Of a stretch of 64,000 bases of DNA, positions 34,741 to 45,752 are shown one piece after another; position 1 is the stretch's first letter, and every line of letters starts with the position of its first letter. The stretch comes from Parietaria judaica (taxonomy: Eukaryota; Streptophyta; Magnoliopsida; Rosales; Urticaceae). Both the position numbers and the translations under genes were made by a program. The notes under the pieces were generated by a model that saw only the letters and a list, made by a program, of their open reading frames with translations, made no database searches and was not told the origin of the DNA. The DNA is taken from positions 1,668,001-1,732,000 of the forward strand of contig OX940864.1 in assembly GCA_954871525.1 (NCBI GenBank), read 5' to 3'.

Positions 34741-36989
34741 ATTGCAACAGGTATGAATATATATGAATATATAGCTTTCCTTAAAAAAAAAAAAAAGAGA
34801 GAGGTATGAATATATAGCTCGCCATGCCCATGAGAAATGTCAACTAGTAAAATTGGATGAGATTTTGTGGAGAAAAGAAGCATTGATTCAGAGTCAAAAT
34901 GGTCCACTTCGCAAAAGTAGAGCAAACGATTGCTCATCAATTGGCTTTAAACTTGATTATCTCTCGAGTCACGTGCGAAGATGACACTCTTATTATTATT
35001 TTTTTCTTTTCTCTTGCAACTTTCAATTTTCGAACACTATAAATTGATAGTGATGAGAGAATTTATTGTATTATAAAAAAATATTATTTTATGGATAATA
35101 TATTATTGTATTAGTTATAATTAAGTTACTAGATATTATTGAATCAAATTAATAGATTTATCCATTATTAATTCAATTTTTTAACCGTATTTTTATTATA
35201 AAATAAACTGAATATCCTATTTTAAAGTGAAAATATCACACTTTGAAATATTAGATATTCGGTTTTTGATAGTAGAATTTTTTTAACCACATTTCTCCTT
35301 TAAAAAATCAAACAGATATGTGTATTTTTTGGATCCTAGAAAAAATAAGACTCAAACCTAAAAAGCACTCAAGAGACCCAAAACAAATAAGGCCCACTAA
35401 ATTGACTTTGACCCGCTATGGAAAAGTCAACCCGAGCTAGTCTAAAAAGTCAATTAGGCCCAATTCAAAAAGTCAACAAGAAGTCGATGGCCCGACCCGG
35501 AAAGTCAACTGAAAAGAGTCAACGAGCCGACCCAAAAAGTCAACAACAGCCAACGCCCCGACCTGAAAAGTCAACCAAGAAAGTTAACAAAAAGTCAATA
35601 GTGCGACACGAAAAGTCTACCAAAAAAGTCAACGGACTGACCCGGAAAGTCAATAGCTAAAAACATGCCTTCAGGGTGTGCGCACGCCCTGAAAGCCAAA
35701 ATTCAGGCCTTCGGTGCGCGCGCACGCCTTGAAGGCCAAAATTCATGCCTTCGGGGCTCGCAGCGCGCCATGAAGGCATGAAATCGAACTTTTCATCCTC
35801 TATTAATACGAGGGCACCCCCACCACAATCGGTAAGCTTCCCTGAAGCCAAAAAACCTATGTTTCCTGTTTATTCATAATTTTTTACTCAAATACTCTAC
35901 TAATGTTGAGCGTCAAAGCGGGCGACAGAGGACTCCTCCTCTGCTCCCCTTTAGAGTTCACGTTTTCTTACTATTTTCTCAGGACCATCAACGGAGGCGG
36001 GTAACACAGGGAAGATTTTCGATCAATCAAGACAGAGGATCAAGCTTCAAGCTCGATTCGACCATTATGCAAACATCAAGCCCGGGCCAAAATCAAGACT
36101 TGGGCCGCCGCATTCAAATTTTTAGGTATTAACACAAACTAAAGTAAAATAAAAGCATAAATAAATATATATTATAAAATCTCATTAACAATCATTAAAC
36201 GAGAAAATGACGATAATACTACAACCGTTATATAAGTTATTCGGTGCATTCTGTCATCACCATTCAAATTTGGTATTCAATATATTGGGTCTCGGCATTT
36301 TTGGTGTTCAGTTAACGGCTTTTTGTTCACCCCATTGGTCACCCAAATTAAATATTAATAAATACAATAAAAGCCATAAAGAATTTATCGAAATTTACTT
36401 GGGGAAACCGGAGCAATTCCATTGTCATAAGAAACTAGCAAACAAAACTTATTTGAAAACATATCATCTAAACCCTCTACACGAAATTGTTCTAACACTC
36501 AGTCGAATAGCTCATTTTCCACTTCTGCCCTTCACCTCTGTCTCCCTGAACTCCAAAATTGTTTCAGTGAGAAAACAAAACTTCACAACAGCTGCCTCTT
36601 ATCCTTATAAATTAAAGATTAATTATCCAGTGTCCAACTAAAGTTATAGCGTTGTCCGAGTTTGCTTCCTTTTTTCTTTTTTGCTATCTCAATTTCGTGC
36701 AAGGACAATTTTGTCATAAATGGCAAAATAAATGAGCATTTTGCTATTTTCAAAACAGCATAGTTAAAGCTCATAAATGACAATTTTGTCCTTAAAATAG
36801 CACGTGAAATGCCCATGGTTCACTTCAAAATTCAACAAAACTCGTCAAATATTTACTTGGGAGGGATGAAATTACTAACGAATTAGGAGGAAAGTAATGT
36901 AGAAAGAAGTTCAAGGGCGGAAATGAGACAATGCAATAATTCAAAGGAAGATTTACTTTTAAGTTTGATGCAAGTTCCAGAAGATTTTC
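34741..36989. other. Intergenic DNA downstream of the HP30-type gene
   Basis: AT-rich to about 35380, then the GTCAAC-rich block (listed separately) and a GC-richer stretch to about 36115 that looks like the leader of an LTR (TATTAATACGAGGG near 35801). From 36200 to 36640 a 144-residue plus-strand frame has no recognisable features and is probably fortuitous. The 3' untranslated region of the HP30-type gene should lie near the right edge. Confidence 0.4.
35402..35660. repeat. Cluster of AAAAGTCAAC repeats (W-box-like cores)
   Basis: At least ten GTCAA and two TTGAC cores occur in about 260 bp, mostly as AAAAGTCAAC or CGGAAAGTCAA at irregular spacing of 15-35 bp. TTGAC is the core of the WRKY-bound W-box. 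The 80-residue Lys/Ser-rich frame here only reflects the repeat. Confidence 0.7.
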
Positions 36990-39307
36990 TTACTTTTGAA
37001 TCTGATCGAGGATGAGAAGCGGGATCTTCACGTCTCTCAACGCGCTGAAACAACGAATTATAGCGAGCAAGATTTAGGGTTCATCGTATTAACAAAGAAA
37101 GTAATCGTTCAACTACTTGCCTATCGGTGAGCAGAGGCAAAGTACTGTCGGTTAACAGGCCTTTCCTGAAATTCTTCTCGTAGCTCTGGAGGCCGAGGTT
37201 GCTTAGCAAGCTTCTCGTTTTAGAATAAAAGGTCTCTTTAGTCGGTGGTTGGGAAAACATCTGCCCCAACTGCACGGCAACAGGGAAGACTTCTAAGTGC
37301 AAGTTTATGTCACAATTAACTTATAAATTAGCAACTTTGTATGACAAGCAAAAATTAACTTCAGGTTGTGTGCAAAGACTCCATGATCTCAATTTTTTCG
37401 TTGCAATCGCCGTGATCTTGTGTTTTAATACATGGGGTATTTTAGTCATTTTTTTCTCTGATATAGTTATACATTATTATTGCAACATAAATACATAGCA
37501 TACAAACAATCCTAAATACATAGTATTACAACTATATTATATGGATAAAAGCAAAAATAAACCCCCCAACTGATCAAGTTGTGTGCAAAAACTCCATGAT
37601 CTCAATTTTTTACTGAAACCGCCGTGATCTTGTGTTTTAATATATGGGGTATTTTAGTCTTTTTTTTCTCTCTCTAATATAGTTATACATTATTATTGCA
37701 ACATGAATACATAGCATTCGAACAATTCTAAATACATAGGATTACAACTATGTTATATGGATAATGGATGCATTGTCGCAAATGATTGAGGGTAGGAACT
37801 GACAAAATAACTCCAAATATTTTTATGCATTTCATATTAATCGTGTTAAAACTCAACAGTACAACCCAATATGATACAGGGGGGTTTAAGGTATTAAAAA
37901 AGTATTTGACCAGATTTGGGGATTTTGTGCGGATAGCCTGTTGATATATGAAATTACTACCGAGTTATTTCAGAATATTCTACAGCCTAACTAGGGAATA
38001 GTGTCAACTGGTCTTATATTTATGTAGGATCAGTCTGAATCATTCTCTTTATTGTAAATTATATCCCTAAGAATACGCAGGGTGTATTATTCTCTTTATT
38101 TATGCTCGCTCTGACTTTTGTAAACGTGAGTTTTCTAAATACAGCAAACATACCTAACGAGAGAATGTAAGAAAAACATGTTGAGAAGTTTCAACATCAA
38201 AATTCAGAACGCAATGATGGAGCTCACCTGGAAATGTCCACCCATAGTAAGAGCAAAGATAAGTCCAGACGAGGCTGCATTTACGACCTGATTGCAACGG
38301 CTCATGTCACTCAGTAACGAAAATGTGGCTCCTGATACGAAAGCTGCAACCATACTGCGCCACAAAACTATTCAAATCAAGCACGTACGAAAGAAAAAAA
38401 AAAAAAAGAAAAAAGAATTTTCCGAAGCAATAGTCTTGACGTTTATCGCAAAAAGTTTCAAAACACAAGTATGAAATTAAAAAGGACTAAACCTTGGACC
38501 AGGTAATTGAGGAAAAAAGAGATATGGGCCTCTAATCAACGTCAAAAAAAAAAAAAAATTATTGATAACAGCACTGTTTTAGGGCGAGAACTCGTCGGTC
38601 TTCCTAATAGCTTAAGGACATTGGTAGATCTAATTTAGTGTTAAAGGAAAAATCTGACATGGACTGAACATCCTCTTTGCCTCTCAATCTCTTCATGACG
38701 CAGGATATGCCGGAATTCAACCCCGTCAACACAGCGAAATTGCGAGCTTGAATCATAAGACCTCCGGAAAGAGGCTGCACATAAGGTAGGTTTCAACTAA
38801 GTTTTTATATAACAAGAACCCTATCATAATCACTGGCAAATAACACGGATTTCATCTCGTCACACACAAAGTGTTATATATATATATATATAGAAAGACG
38901 ATTCTCGCGTTTGAAAATATAATAATTGGTGCATGAACAATATTACCAGAGCTGATCATTTAGGTTTAGGTTTATACTTCTCTGTATAGTATCGATAAAT
39001 ATTAAAATTTATTCTCCAAGGGTTTCGTTACATCTAAATCACACACCTGAGGCTGCTTGAGCTTGAGAGACGCCATGGCGTGAGGGTTGGAGAGAGCGTA
39101 AGGGTCGTCGTATAAGAAAGCAATCGCGAGGGTGGCTCCCCGGGCGGCGCTCATGGCGGCTTCGAGGGTGGCTTCGACGGCGAGGGACTGCTTGGAGAGC
39201 CAAACCCCAAAGGCGCCCCTGAGCTCCACGTAGCGGGCCAAACGCCGCCTCAACAGGTTCTGGTTGGTGGGCCACGTGTCCACGCGTCGTGGCTTCCGTT
39301 GCCCCAT
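36990..39307 (-). CDS. HP30-like: HP30-type Tim17/Tim22/Tim23 family protein with SAM-like C-terminus
   Basis: Five exons on the minus strand: 39307-39047, 38774-38659, 38354-38228, 37269-37121 and 37044-36990, joining to 235 residues. The Tim17-like region covers about residues 35-170: WLSKQSLAVEA, then QARNFAVLTGLNSGISC, KRLRGKEDVQS and MVAAFVSGATFSLL. The tail (about 168-235) is SAM-like: FSQPPTKETFY, NLGLQSYEKNFRKGLLTD and SALRDVKIPLLILDQIQK. In Arabidopsis, HP20/HP30 proteins are preprotein translocation components of the plastid inner envelope and a relative is mitochondrial; I cannot choose the compartment. The last intron begins AG-GCAAGT, a GC donor, and only this boundary keeps the conserved LTDSALRDV frame. 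Compared with the family as I remember it, about four residues (a PGPR-like stretch) are missing between KIP and LLIL. The exon 2 donor (TCCAT-GTCAGA) is weak and was set by the conserved VQS-x-MVAAF junction. Confidence 0.9.
37347..37766. repeat. Tandem duplication of about 210 bp in an HP30-like intron
   Basis: Two adjacent copies (about 37347-37548 and 37549-37766) share TGTGTGCAAA, CTCCATGATCTCAATTTTTT, CCGTGATCTTGTGTTTTAAT and TTATACATTATTATTGCAAC with a few changes. Lies in intron 3 of the minus-strand gene. Confidence 0.85.
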
Positions 39308-39549
39308 TCTCGCCGCTCGGAGAAACCCAACCTTGAGAGAGAGAGAGAGAGTGGAGGGTTTTGAGACTTTTTGTTTGTTTTTTCATTTATTGCCTCTCCA
39401 TTTACCATTTCGCGTATTAATTTAATCATGAAAAAAAATATTATTTACTCAAAATTAATTATACTCATGAATTTTGTCTAAAAAGATTATATAAATAATC
39501 AAACATGAATGATGCCATTGCCCATGCATGGACTAAATGCATTACGCGT

Positions 39550-39831
39550 GGTTTTAAGCGGCATTTGAGGCTTCAATTGAGCCTCGAAGACGCATGCACC
39601 TCTTGTTTTTAGGCACATACCTTTTCGAGTCTCAATTATATTTTTATGATTTTAAGACTTATGATTGGTATCTTGATGAAATATTTACGAAATTAGGTGA
39701 GGTTTATTTCTGATTCTATGAGATACATCTTGTTTTTGTTTTATATTTTTTATCATTGTTATTATTATTGATGAAGTTTACGCCGAGGCGCCCGGAAAAC
39801 GCTTCGAGGCCCGACTCTGCCTTTTAAAACC
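39550..39831. mobile_element. Foldback element (about 282 bp)
   Basis: The left end GGTTTTAAGCGGCATTTGAGG and the right end (complement GGTTTTAAAAGGCAGAGTC, then GGGCCTCGAAGCG) are inverted copies around an AT-rich core. No target duplication is clear. It lies about 240 bp upstream of the HP30-like start codon. Confidence 0.6.
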
Positions 39832-42084
39832 TTGACATTATTGAATCAAAGAGTAACTCATATATGAAGAAACTAAGTCCATGGGCGAAAGTCTGAACAC
39901 TTTATTCTTCACTGATGACACACCCGTTTCCATCCTTCGCATACTCATCAAGTCAAATGATCGATTTCTGATACAATCACCAAATATAGACATAAGTGAA
40001 CAACTTAGTTATATTCAATATAAGAGATGCATACAAAATAATCATTGAGTAACCTTGAGAATTTTGAGTTTAGACACAAAATGGAAGTCGGAGAGGACGC
40101 TGTGGAAATCAGAAGCCAACACTTGCATGCATATTAACACTACGTCCTAATGAAACGTTGTTTTATGAGGTAACGACATTAAGATAATAAATCAAGAACT
40201 TGAATCATCACCAATTTTTTTTTGTTACTTTTTTTCATTTAAATCTTAAATGATAACGCATACTAAGACTAAAAATACTGATTTTTTATTCATAAAAAAT
40301 GTAATATAGGGAAAAAAAATCTATGACATCCTTTTTTTTTTTAATTATAAAATTATTATAGTGTATATTGTGAGAAAAATAAAAACTATGGACGACAATT
40401 TTGTTTTTACGCGTAACACAAATATTGTACTGACTAAGTCAAGAATGACAATTTTGTATTCATATAGTTAACCTTCAATAAATGTTATGTTGAGAAATGC
40501 GAAATACAAAATGAAATAGCCTTCCAACTTCGCTGAATTCTTGAGTTTAATGCAATATTGCATTAATTCTTCTTCGTATACATTAATAGCTTATAACGTT
40601 TAGAAGTTTGATCATGTGCATACAATAGTTTGATATGCATTTAGATAATGGATGGTGTATGAATATGTTAATTAATGTATTTCTTTATTTAAGAAATATA
40701 GTGGATAGATGTCTTGATTTTGATTTAAAAAAAAAATGCAAACACAATGTAAACTGTAAACTTGATTAGTCTAGTCCTTGAATGTTGTTGAAGAGATCTT
40801 ATGTTTTGTTGGTTCTCTTTTTGTCTAAATTTCTTCTTTTTTTGTCTAACTCTCTTTTCGTTTCGTATGTAAATAATTATATTTTTCTTTTATCTTATTC
40901 AGAATTCCGTTTCCTACTTTGTGTTTTATGGGTGTTAACTATTGGAATTCGAGATCATATTTTGAAACATCGAGCTTCCATGTTTAGTCTAAAAAAAAAT
41001 AGACTAATTTGTTCGACTTATTTAATCTAAAATATTGATATATGTAGATGGAAAGCATAAAAGATTTTTAAGGGTTAGAATTTCAAATTTACCCCACGTT
41101 ATTTAATATAACCCGTGAAAAGAAAAAATATCATATACCAATAAATAAATGTACCATCACAAGTTTGCAATCCCAAAATGCAAATGAATAATTCGAAAAT
41201 GAAAAAAAAAAAAAAAAACACTCTAACTAAGCCTAAATAATGATATGAATTGTTGGAATTCTGAACAATATAACTACATTGCATTTAATTTTGAACAGGA
41301 TATATACTCATAATGTACATATATAACAATTTAAGTACATTGATATATCGACGACATATCCAAATCTTTAGAATCTTGTTTTGAATTACAATGTTTCAAG
41401 TTGTAAGGGGTTACCGGCAACCAGCTAATCATCGATTGTAAAATAAAGGGATAATATAAGTCAAAATACTTTGAGCTTTGAATTATTTTTGAAGTACTTC
41501 AAAATTCATGGCATATTCTAAATTTAATTTTTGTCTAACAAAAGTATAAATTGTAAAAATAATATTTATACCGTTAATACCAAACCTCGTAAATACTTAT
41601 GTCAGCGAGATAATTATATTTAAGTTAGTATTGTATACATAAAATGTGTACAATTTGTGGATAAAATTATGTAAAAAAAAATATCATATATTGTCTCCTA
41701 CGCCATAAAATTACACATCTCACCCATAAACTTTTGAAAACCTTCAAATTTACTTATATTTTTATTGTTTATTTCAATTTTTATTTCATTAATTTTTTTA
41801 TAAATTTATAAAAACTAAACATTTAGAAATCCGTCTACATTTTTATTTATCATTTTTCAATTTTAATAATTAAAATTCAACACAATTAAAAATAAATTGC
41901 AACCATAACAAACTTATATATATGACTATATCAATGGGTCCACTCCAAAAGAAATGTTGCAGAGTCTTAAATAACAAAGTTATATGATAATATATATATA
42001 TATATATATACACATATATATATATATGAATCGGTAAAAAAAAACCGTGTTATTGTGTTTAATGTTCTTAAGTTCTTCCACGTG

Positions 42085-42120
<36 letters not shown>

Positions 42121-42343
42121 TTTATAAATCTTAGATTAATCAATTTCAATCAAATTGAACCGATTACTGACCGGTATATCCAGGGGCGGAGTTAGGGGGC
42201 GAAAAAAAAAATTAAGCCGAAATTTTAAGAACATGATATGATAAATAAAGTATTTTTATAATTAATTTTTAATAATCGATAAAATATTTAGTGATACAAT
42301 TGTACAAAGATTATTACTTAATGTATAATAAAAGAATATTTAT
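39832..42343. other. AT-rich intergenic DNA
   Basis: Contains many homopolymers and TA runs (about 41991-42026 and 42087-42116). A block at 42181-42206 (CAGGGGCGGAGTTAGGGGGC) matches the end style of a common dispersed plant repeat. No gene is supported. Confidence 0.45.
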
Positions 42344-43497
42344 TGTAACGACCCGTTTTCTCGGGTCCGTTACTTTTTCCATAATACTCAGTTAAGTTCC
42401 GATTTGTAAAAACATTTTAACGAAAAAAATATATAAGAAATAAAATCCTTAAAAATTAGTAAATATCTTCTCATTATAAAACATATAAACTATATACAAA
42501 AAGTATTCGGGACTAAGCTCCGTTTGAAAACAAATTTTCGGAGCTCTTTGATTTTATAATTGGAAAAACAAATTTGCAAAAAAGCACAAGATCGATATAT
42601 GCCGCATCGCTGATTCTGCTCTTTCCACAAATTATCAATTTTCACATGATTCTGCAACACAACTTTACGAGTGAGCCAACACTCAGTATGTAAAAGCTTT
42701 TATTACTCACAAACTAATGTAGAATACTAATCACGCCATAATGCATATCGTGCAATGCCATACAACATCATTTTATAACGTTTAAAAATATCATATAAAT
42801 AATATTGGGCCTTGCACCGTACCAGCGCGATTTTACGCCTATAAAGCCTACGGGGGACCGGGGGGCGCGACCCTAACCAAGTTAGCCCGCGGCGAAACAT
42901 CTCCCAACGTACCATTCGGAGACTACCCGTCTCGATACGGTCGGCGACTCATGTACAATGTACCATTCAGAGACTAACCGTCTCAGGACAGCAACACGAT
43001 GAGACTAACCGTCTCGGTACGACACAATTTTATAAAAATGTCATATATATATATATTATATCATTATAGATATTATGTATACACAAATGATCATGCTTCG
43101 ACGTACACATTTAAAAGACAAAGTTTACATTTAAAAGGTAAATTTTAATAATAAAGCCATGCAAACATGTTGCATAATCGACGTACACATTTAAAAGATT
43201 AACTCCAAAGTTAAAACAACATAGTTGTTCAAAATCACTCACTTCACACAACACACAATCACTCCATACACTCGTAATTCACACATTACGAAAGTACACA
43301 AATTATATTATTGTTGTGTTACAGTGAGTATTTTTACATACCTTACTATCTTACGGATTTTTTTAATAACACGAGCCAGTGCTCCGGTGAAGTAAAGTCT
43401 ATAATGCTTATTATACAACTTGTTCACTTATCCTACTCGCATGCATATATTACAGGATATAATGCGTAATGCTCACACAATATACTTTCAGTACACC
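42344..43497. mobile_element. Probable solo LTR or LTR fragment (TGTAACGACCCG type)
   Basis: The left edge TGTAACGACCCG is typical of LTRs of plant Ty3-like elements. An 8-bp direct repeat ATATTTAT occurs at 42336-42343 and 43498-43505, which would bound a 1154-bp segment, but the right edge (TACACC) is not the expected CA end, so the limit is tentative. Inside are repeated GAGACTA-CCGTCTC and CGACGTACACATTTAAAAG blocks. Confidence 0.5.
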
Positions 43498-43528
43498 ATA
43501 TTTATAACTATCTTATCAATATAGTTAG

Positions 43529-43762
43529 AATACTTTTGTCCAAAGTCCCGAAAATGTTTGGGTCGGCCTTGGTGCCAATCGCGAAGAAGCCAACGCTTTA
43601 GCGATGCTTGAAGTATTCGAACGCCTGGAAAAGGGGTTTGAAATCGCTTATGGAAAACTCGCTTCAAGCTGTGCTGATGAAGATGATGGTGTTGTTTCTG
43701 ATTTTTTTTATGTCCTCGTTCTCCAAGTTAACGAAGCTGGCCTTGAATCTGGTGGTCCATGA
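43529..43762 (+). pseudogene. Unidentified coding-like fragment without a start codon
   Basis: A 77-codon open frame runs from the stop at 43526-43528 to a TGA at 43760 and has no initiator ATG near its start. Its reading (NVWVGLGANREEANALAMLE, then FERLEKGFEIAYGKLASS, then an acidic DEDD block) looks like protein sequence rather than random AT-rich translation. I do not recognise the family. It may be an exon of a decayed or transposon-captured gene; a chance frame cannot be excluded. Confidence 0.3.
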
Positions 43763-44168
43763 ATGGCTGTGGGCCCATCCGTCTTTATATTTGGGGTAGC
43801 GATCGTCGGTTTTCTAAGACTCTCTAAAAACACCGAAGCTGCCGAGGATTGTCCTTTTACTAAATTGCCGTGAATACGACGACGCTGCGTGGGTGGGATT
43901 CTAGGGTTGGGTTTCTTAGTAAGTCACTAGAGAATAACAACAAAATTTCATAGTTGACGTACTAGAACAAATTAGTTATACATGTTCATAAAATACAGCA
44001 TAGCTCCTGCAATATCGTACAACTACCGTTGATTATAAAGTTAATAATTAAGACTCATCTTACAGCTTACAACTAAATCGTTGATAGATTATTTATCGAC
44101 GCTTTAATTGTAAAATGCACTTTATTGTAAAGGATCTATTCGGTCATCGTGATTTCACGGTAACTTAC

Positions 44169-44486
44169 TGGTGCAATACGTGTGGCTAATTGGAAATATA
44201 ATTCCTTGATTCATGCATATGAATCGTTCTCTTTTATTATCTTTTATTATGATATTATCTTCATTAGTTTCTTTGATTTATTTTGATTTTATTATAATTA
44301 TATTAGGTACATTATATCAAGCTTTTTATGACTAATATTAGCTTTCATTTATGCTATATAAGCAAGAGATAAAACGTGTTTAAGTTTTTAGTTGATTATG
44401 AAATAAAAATCGAGCTATAGCTTGTGAAGTCGAGTTTATTCCCGCAAAGACGTGTTCTTCGTGTTCTTCGTATCTGCTCTACATCA
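44169..44486 (+). repeat. 5' LTR of the compact element
   Basis: 318 bp, TGGTGCAATACG to CTACATCA, nearly identical to 45434-45752. A TATA-like ATGCTATATAAGC at about 44353 could drive transcription. Confidence 0.92.
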
Positions 44487-44488
44487 GA

Positions 44489-44500
44489 TGGTATCAGAGC
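44489..44500 (+). other. Primer-binding site, tRNA-Met type
   Basis: TGGTATCAGAGC, the standard plant initiator-tRNA-Met primer site, two bases after the 5' LTR. Confidence 0.9.
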
Positions 44501-44561
44501 CACTCGTTTCTGTGCAAGGGCACCGAAGAAGCGAGCCGTTCGCGACGCTTTCGTAGAGGAT

Positions 44562-45551
44562 ATGGTGAGACGAGAAGAGGTCGACGGATTCCGTGCTCAA
44601 GTGGAATTGCTGATCTGTCAGATGGCTGCGATGATGCAGAATCAAACGGAGCAACGACACCGAGACAAGTCCGACACCGAGGACCGAGCAAACCTGTTCG
44701 GGCAGAATTTTGGCGGCTACGGTCACGCGATGCGTCGACGTGAGGCGGTCCCAAAAGATGCGCAATGGGTAGCAGCGTTCCAGGTGGCTATCCTGGAGTA
44801 CGACGAAACGACGTACGATGAGGCGGAGCATGGCGAGGCCGTGTATGACGAATCGATTTACGGCGAGATGGAGTATGATGAACCTGTGTACGATGAGTAC
44901 GACGAAGCCGTATACGACGAGCCCGTGTACGACAAGGCGGAGTACGCCGAAACAATGTACGATGAGGTCGTGTATGGCGACAACGTGTGCGCCGAGTACG
45001 ATGAATATGCATACAATGAGATAGTTTTGGTGTCGAGCAAGACCGCCGAAGCCGCCGCACTGAATGTATCCATCGGCGTAAAGGTTGCGATGACCGTGGC
45101 AAACATCTCAAACCCGATTAAAAGGAAAAATTACAGAGGAGATTTTATTGTTAATTCATGGCCACTGATCCATTCTAGGATTTGTATAACAGGTTCAGGA
45201 ACGATGCTCAAGTTCGAAGACTACACGCGACGACACTCTGAAAAATGGCACAAGCGTTATGGACGAAAAATAAGTCTTAGAGATATCTTACGGTGCTGTC
45301 GGGGCTGCAAATCCAAGGCATTTGTTTTACGACGACGACTTTGGCGCCGACACAAGCGCGGCGATGGCGGCGTAGTCGCGACACCGACGGACGCTCTAAA
45401 TTCGAGGACGAATTTTCTACAAGCCGAGGAGAATGGTGCAATACGTGTGGCTAATTGGAAATATAATTCCTTGATTCATGCATATGAATCGTTCTCTTTT
45501 ATTATCTTTTATTATGATATTATCTTCATTAGTTTCTTTGATTTATTTTGA
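44562..45551 (+). CDS. Element-encoded protein with acidic Tyr-Asp-Glu repeats
   Basis: From the first internal ATG the frame runs 329 residues and ends inside the 3' LTR; it is also open upstream through the primer site. Residues 1-45 look like a gag-type N-terminus (VRREEVDGFRAQVELL, Gln/Met-rich). Residues about 75-165 are degenerate five-residue units such as YDEAV, YDEPV and YDEVV, strongly acidic. The C-terminal third is basic with a Cys/Arg-rich stretch (LRCCRGCKSKAF) and ends in NSRTNFLQAEENG, which resembles the end of Ty3-type polyproteins, so the middle of a polyprotein may have been lost. No zinc knuckle or enzyme motif is seen. Function is unknown and expression is not shown. Confidence 0.55.
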   Translation: MVRREEVDGFRAQVELLICQMAAMMQNQTEQRHRDKSDTEDRANLFGQNFGGYGHAMRRREAVPKDAQWVAAFQVAILEYDETTYDEAEHGEAVYDESIYGEMEYDEPVYDEYDEAVYDEPVYDKAEYAETMYDEVVYGDNVCAEYDEYAYNEIVLVSSKTAEAAALNVSIGVKVAMTVANISNPIKRKNYRGDFIVNSWPLIHSRICITGSGTMLKFEDYTRRHSEKWHKRYGRKISLRDILRCCRGCKSKAFVLRRRLWRRHKRGDGGVVATPTDALNSRTNFLQAEENGAIRVANWKYNSLIHAYESFSFIIFYYDIIFISFFDLF

Positions 45552-45752
45552 TTTTATTATAATTATATTAGGTACATTATATCAAGCTTTTTATGATTAA
45601 TATTAGCTTTCATTTATGCTATATAAGCAAGAGATAAAACGTGTTTAAGTTTTTAGTTGATTAGGAAATAAAAATCAAGCTATAGCTTGTGAAGTCGAGT
45701 TTATTCTCGCAAAGACGTGTTCTTCGTGTTCTTCGTATTCCGCTCTACATCA
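45434..45752 (+). repeat. 3' LTR of the compact element
   Basis: 319 bp, nearly identical to 44169-44486, followed by the target duplication CTTAC. Confidence 0.92.

Larger units (their letters stand above)
44169..45752 (+). mobile_element. Compact non-autonomous LTR retrotransposon (1584 bp), recent
   Basis: LTRs at 44169-44486 and 45434-45752 (318 and 319 bp) start TGGTGCAATACG and end CTACATCA. The 5-bp target duplication CTTAC is perfect (44164-44168, 45753-45757). The primer site TGGTATCAGAGC (tRNA-Met type) begins two bases after the 5' LTR, and a purine-rich tract GCCGAGGAGAA precedes the 3' LTR. I count only about six differences between LTRs (about 2%), so the insertion is young. 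The interior is just 947 bp and holds one ORF but no protease, reverse transcriptase or integrase, so it depends on a partner element. Confidence 0.93.

Noticed and set aside
36207..36641. 144-residue plus-strand ORF
   Set aside because: No domain, signal or splice context is recognisable, composition matches AT-rich intergenic DNA, and it lies in the 3' flank of the opposite-strand gene. Kept out for lack of support.
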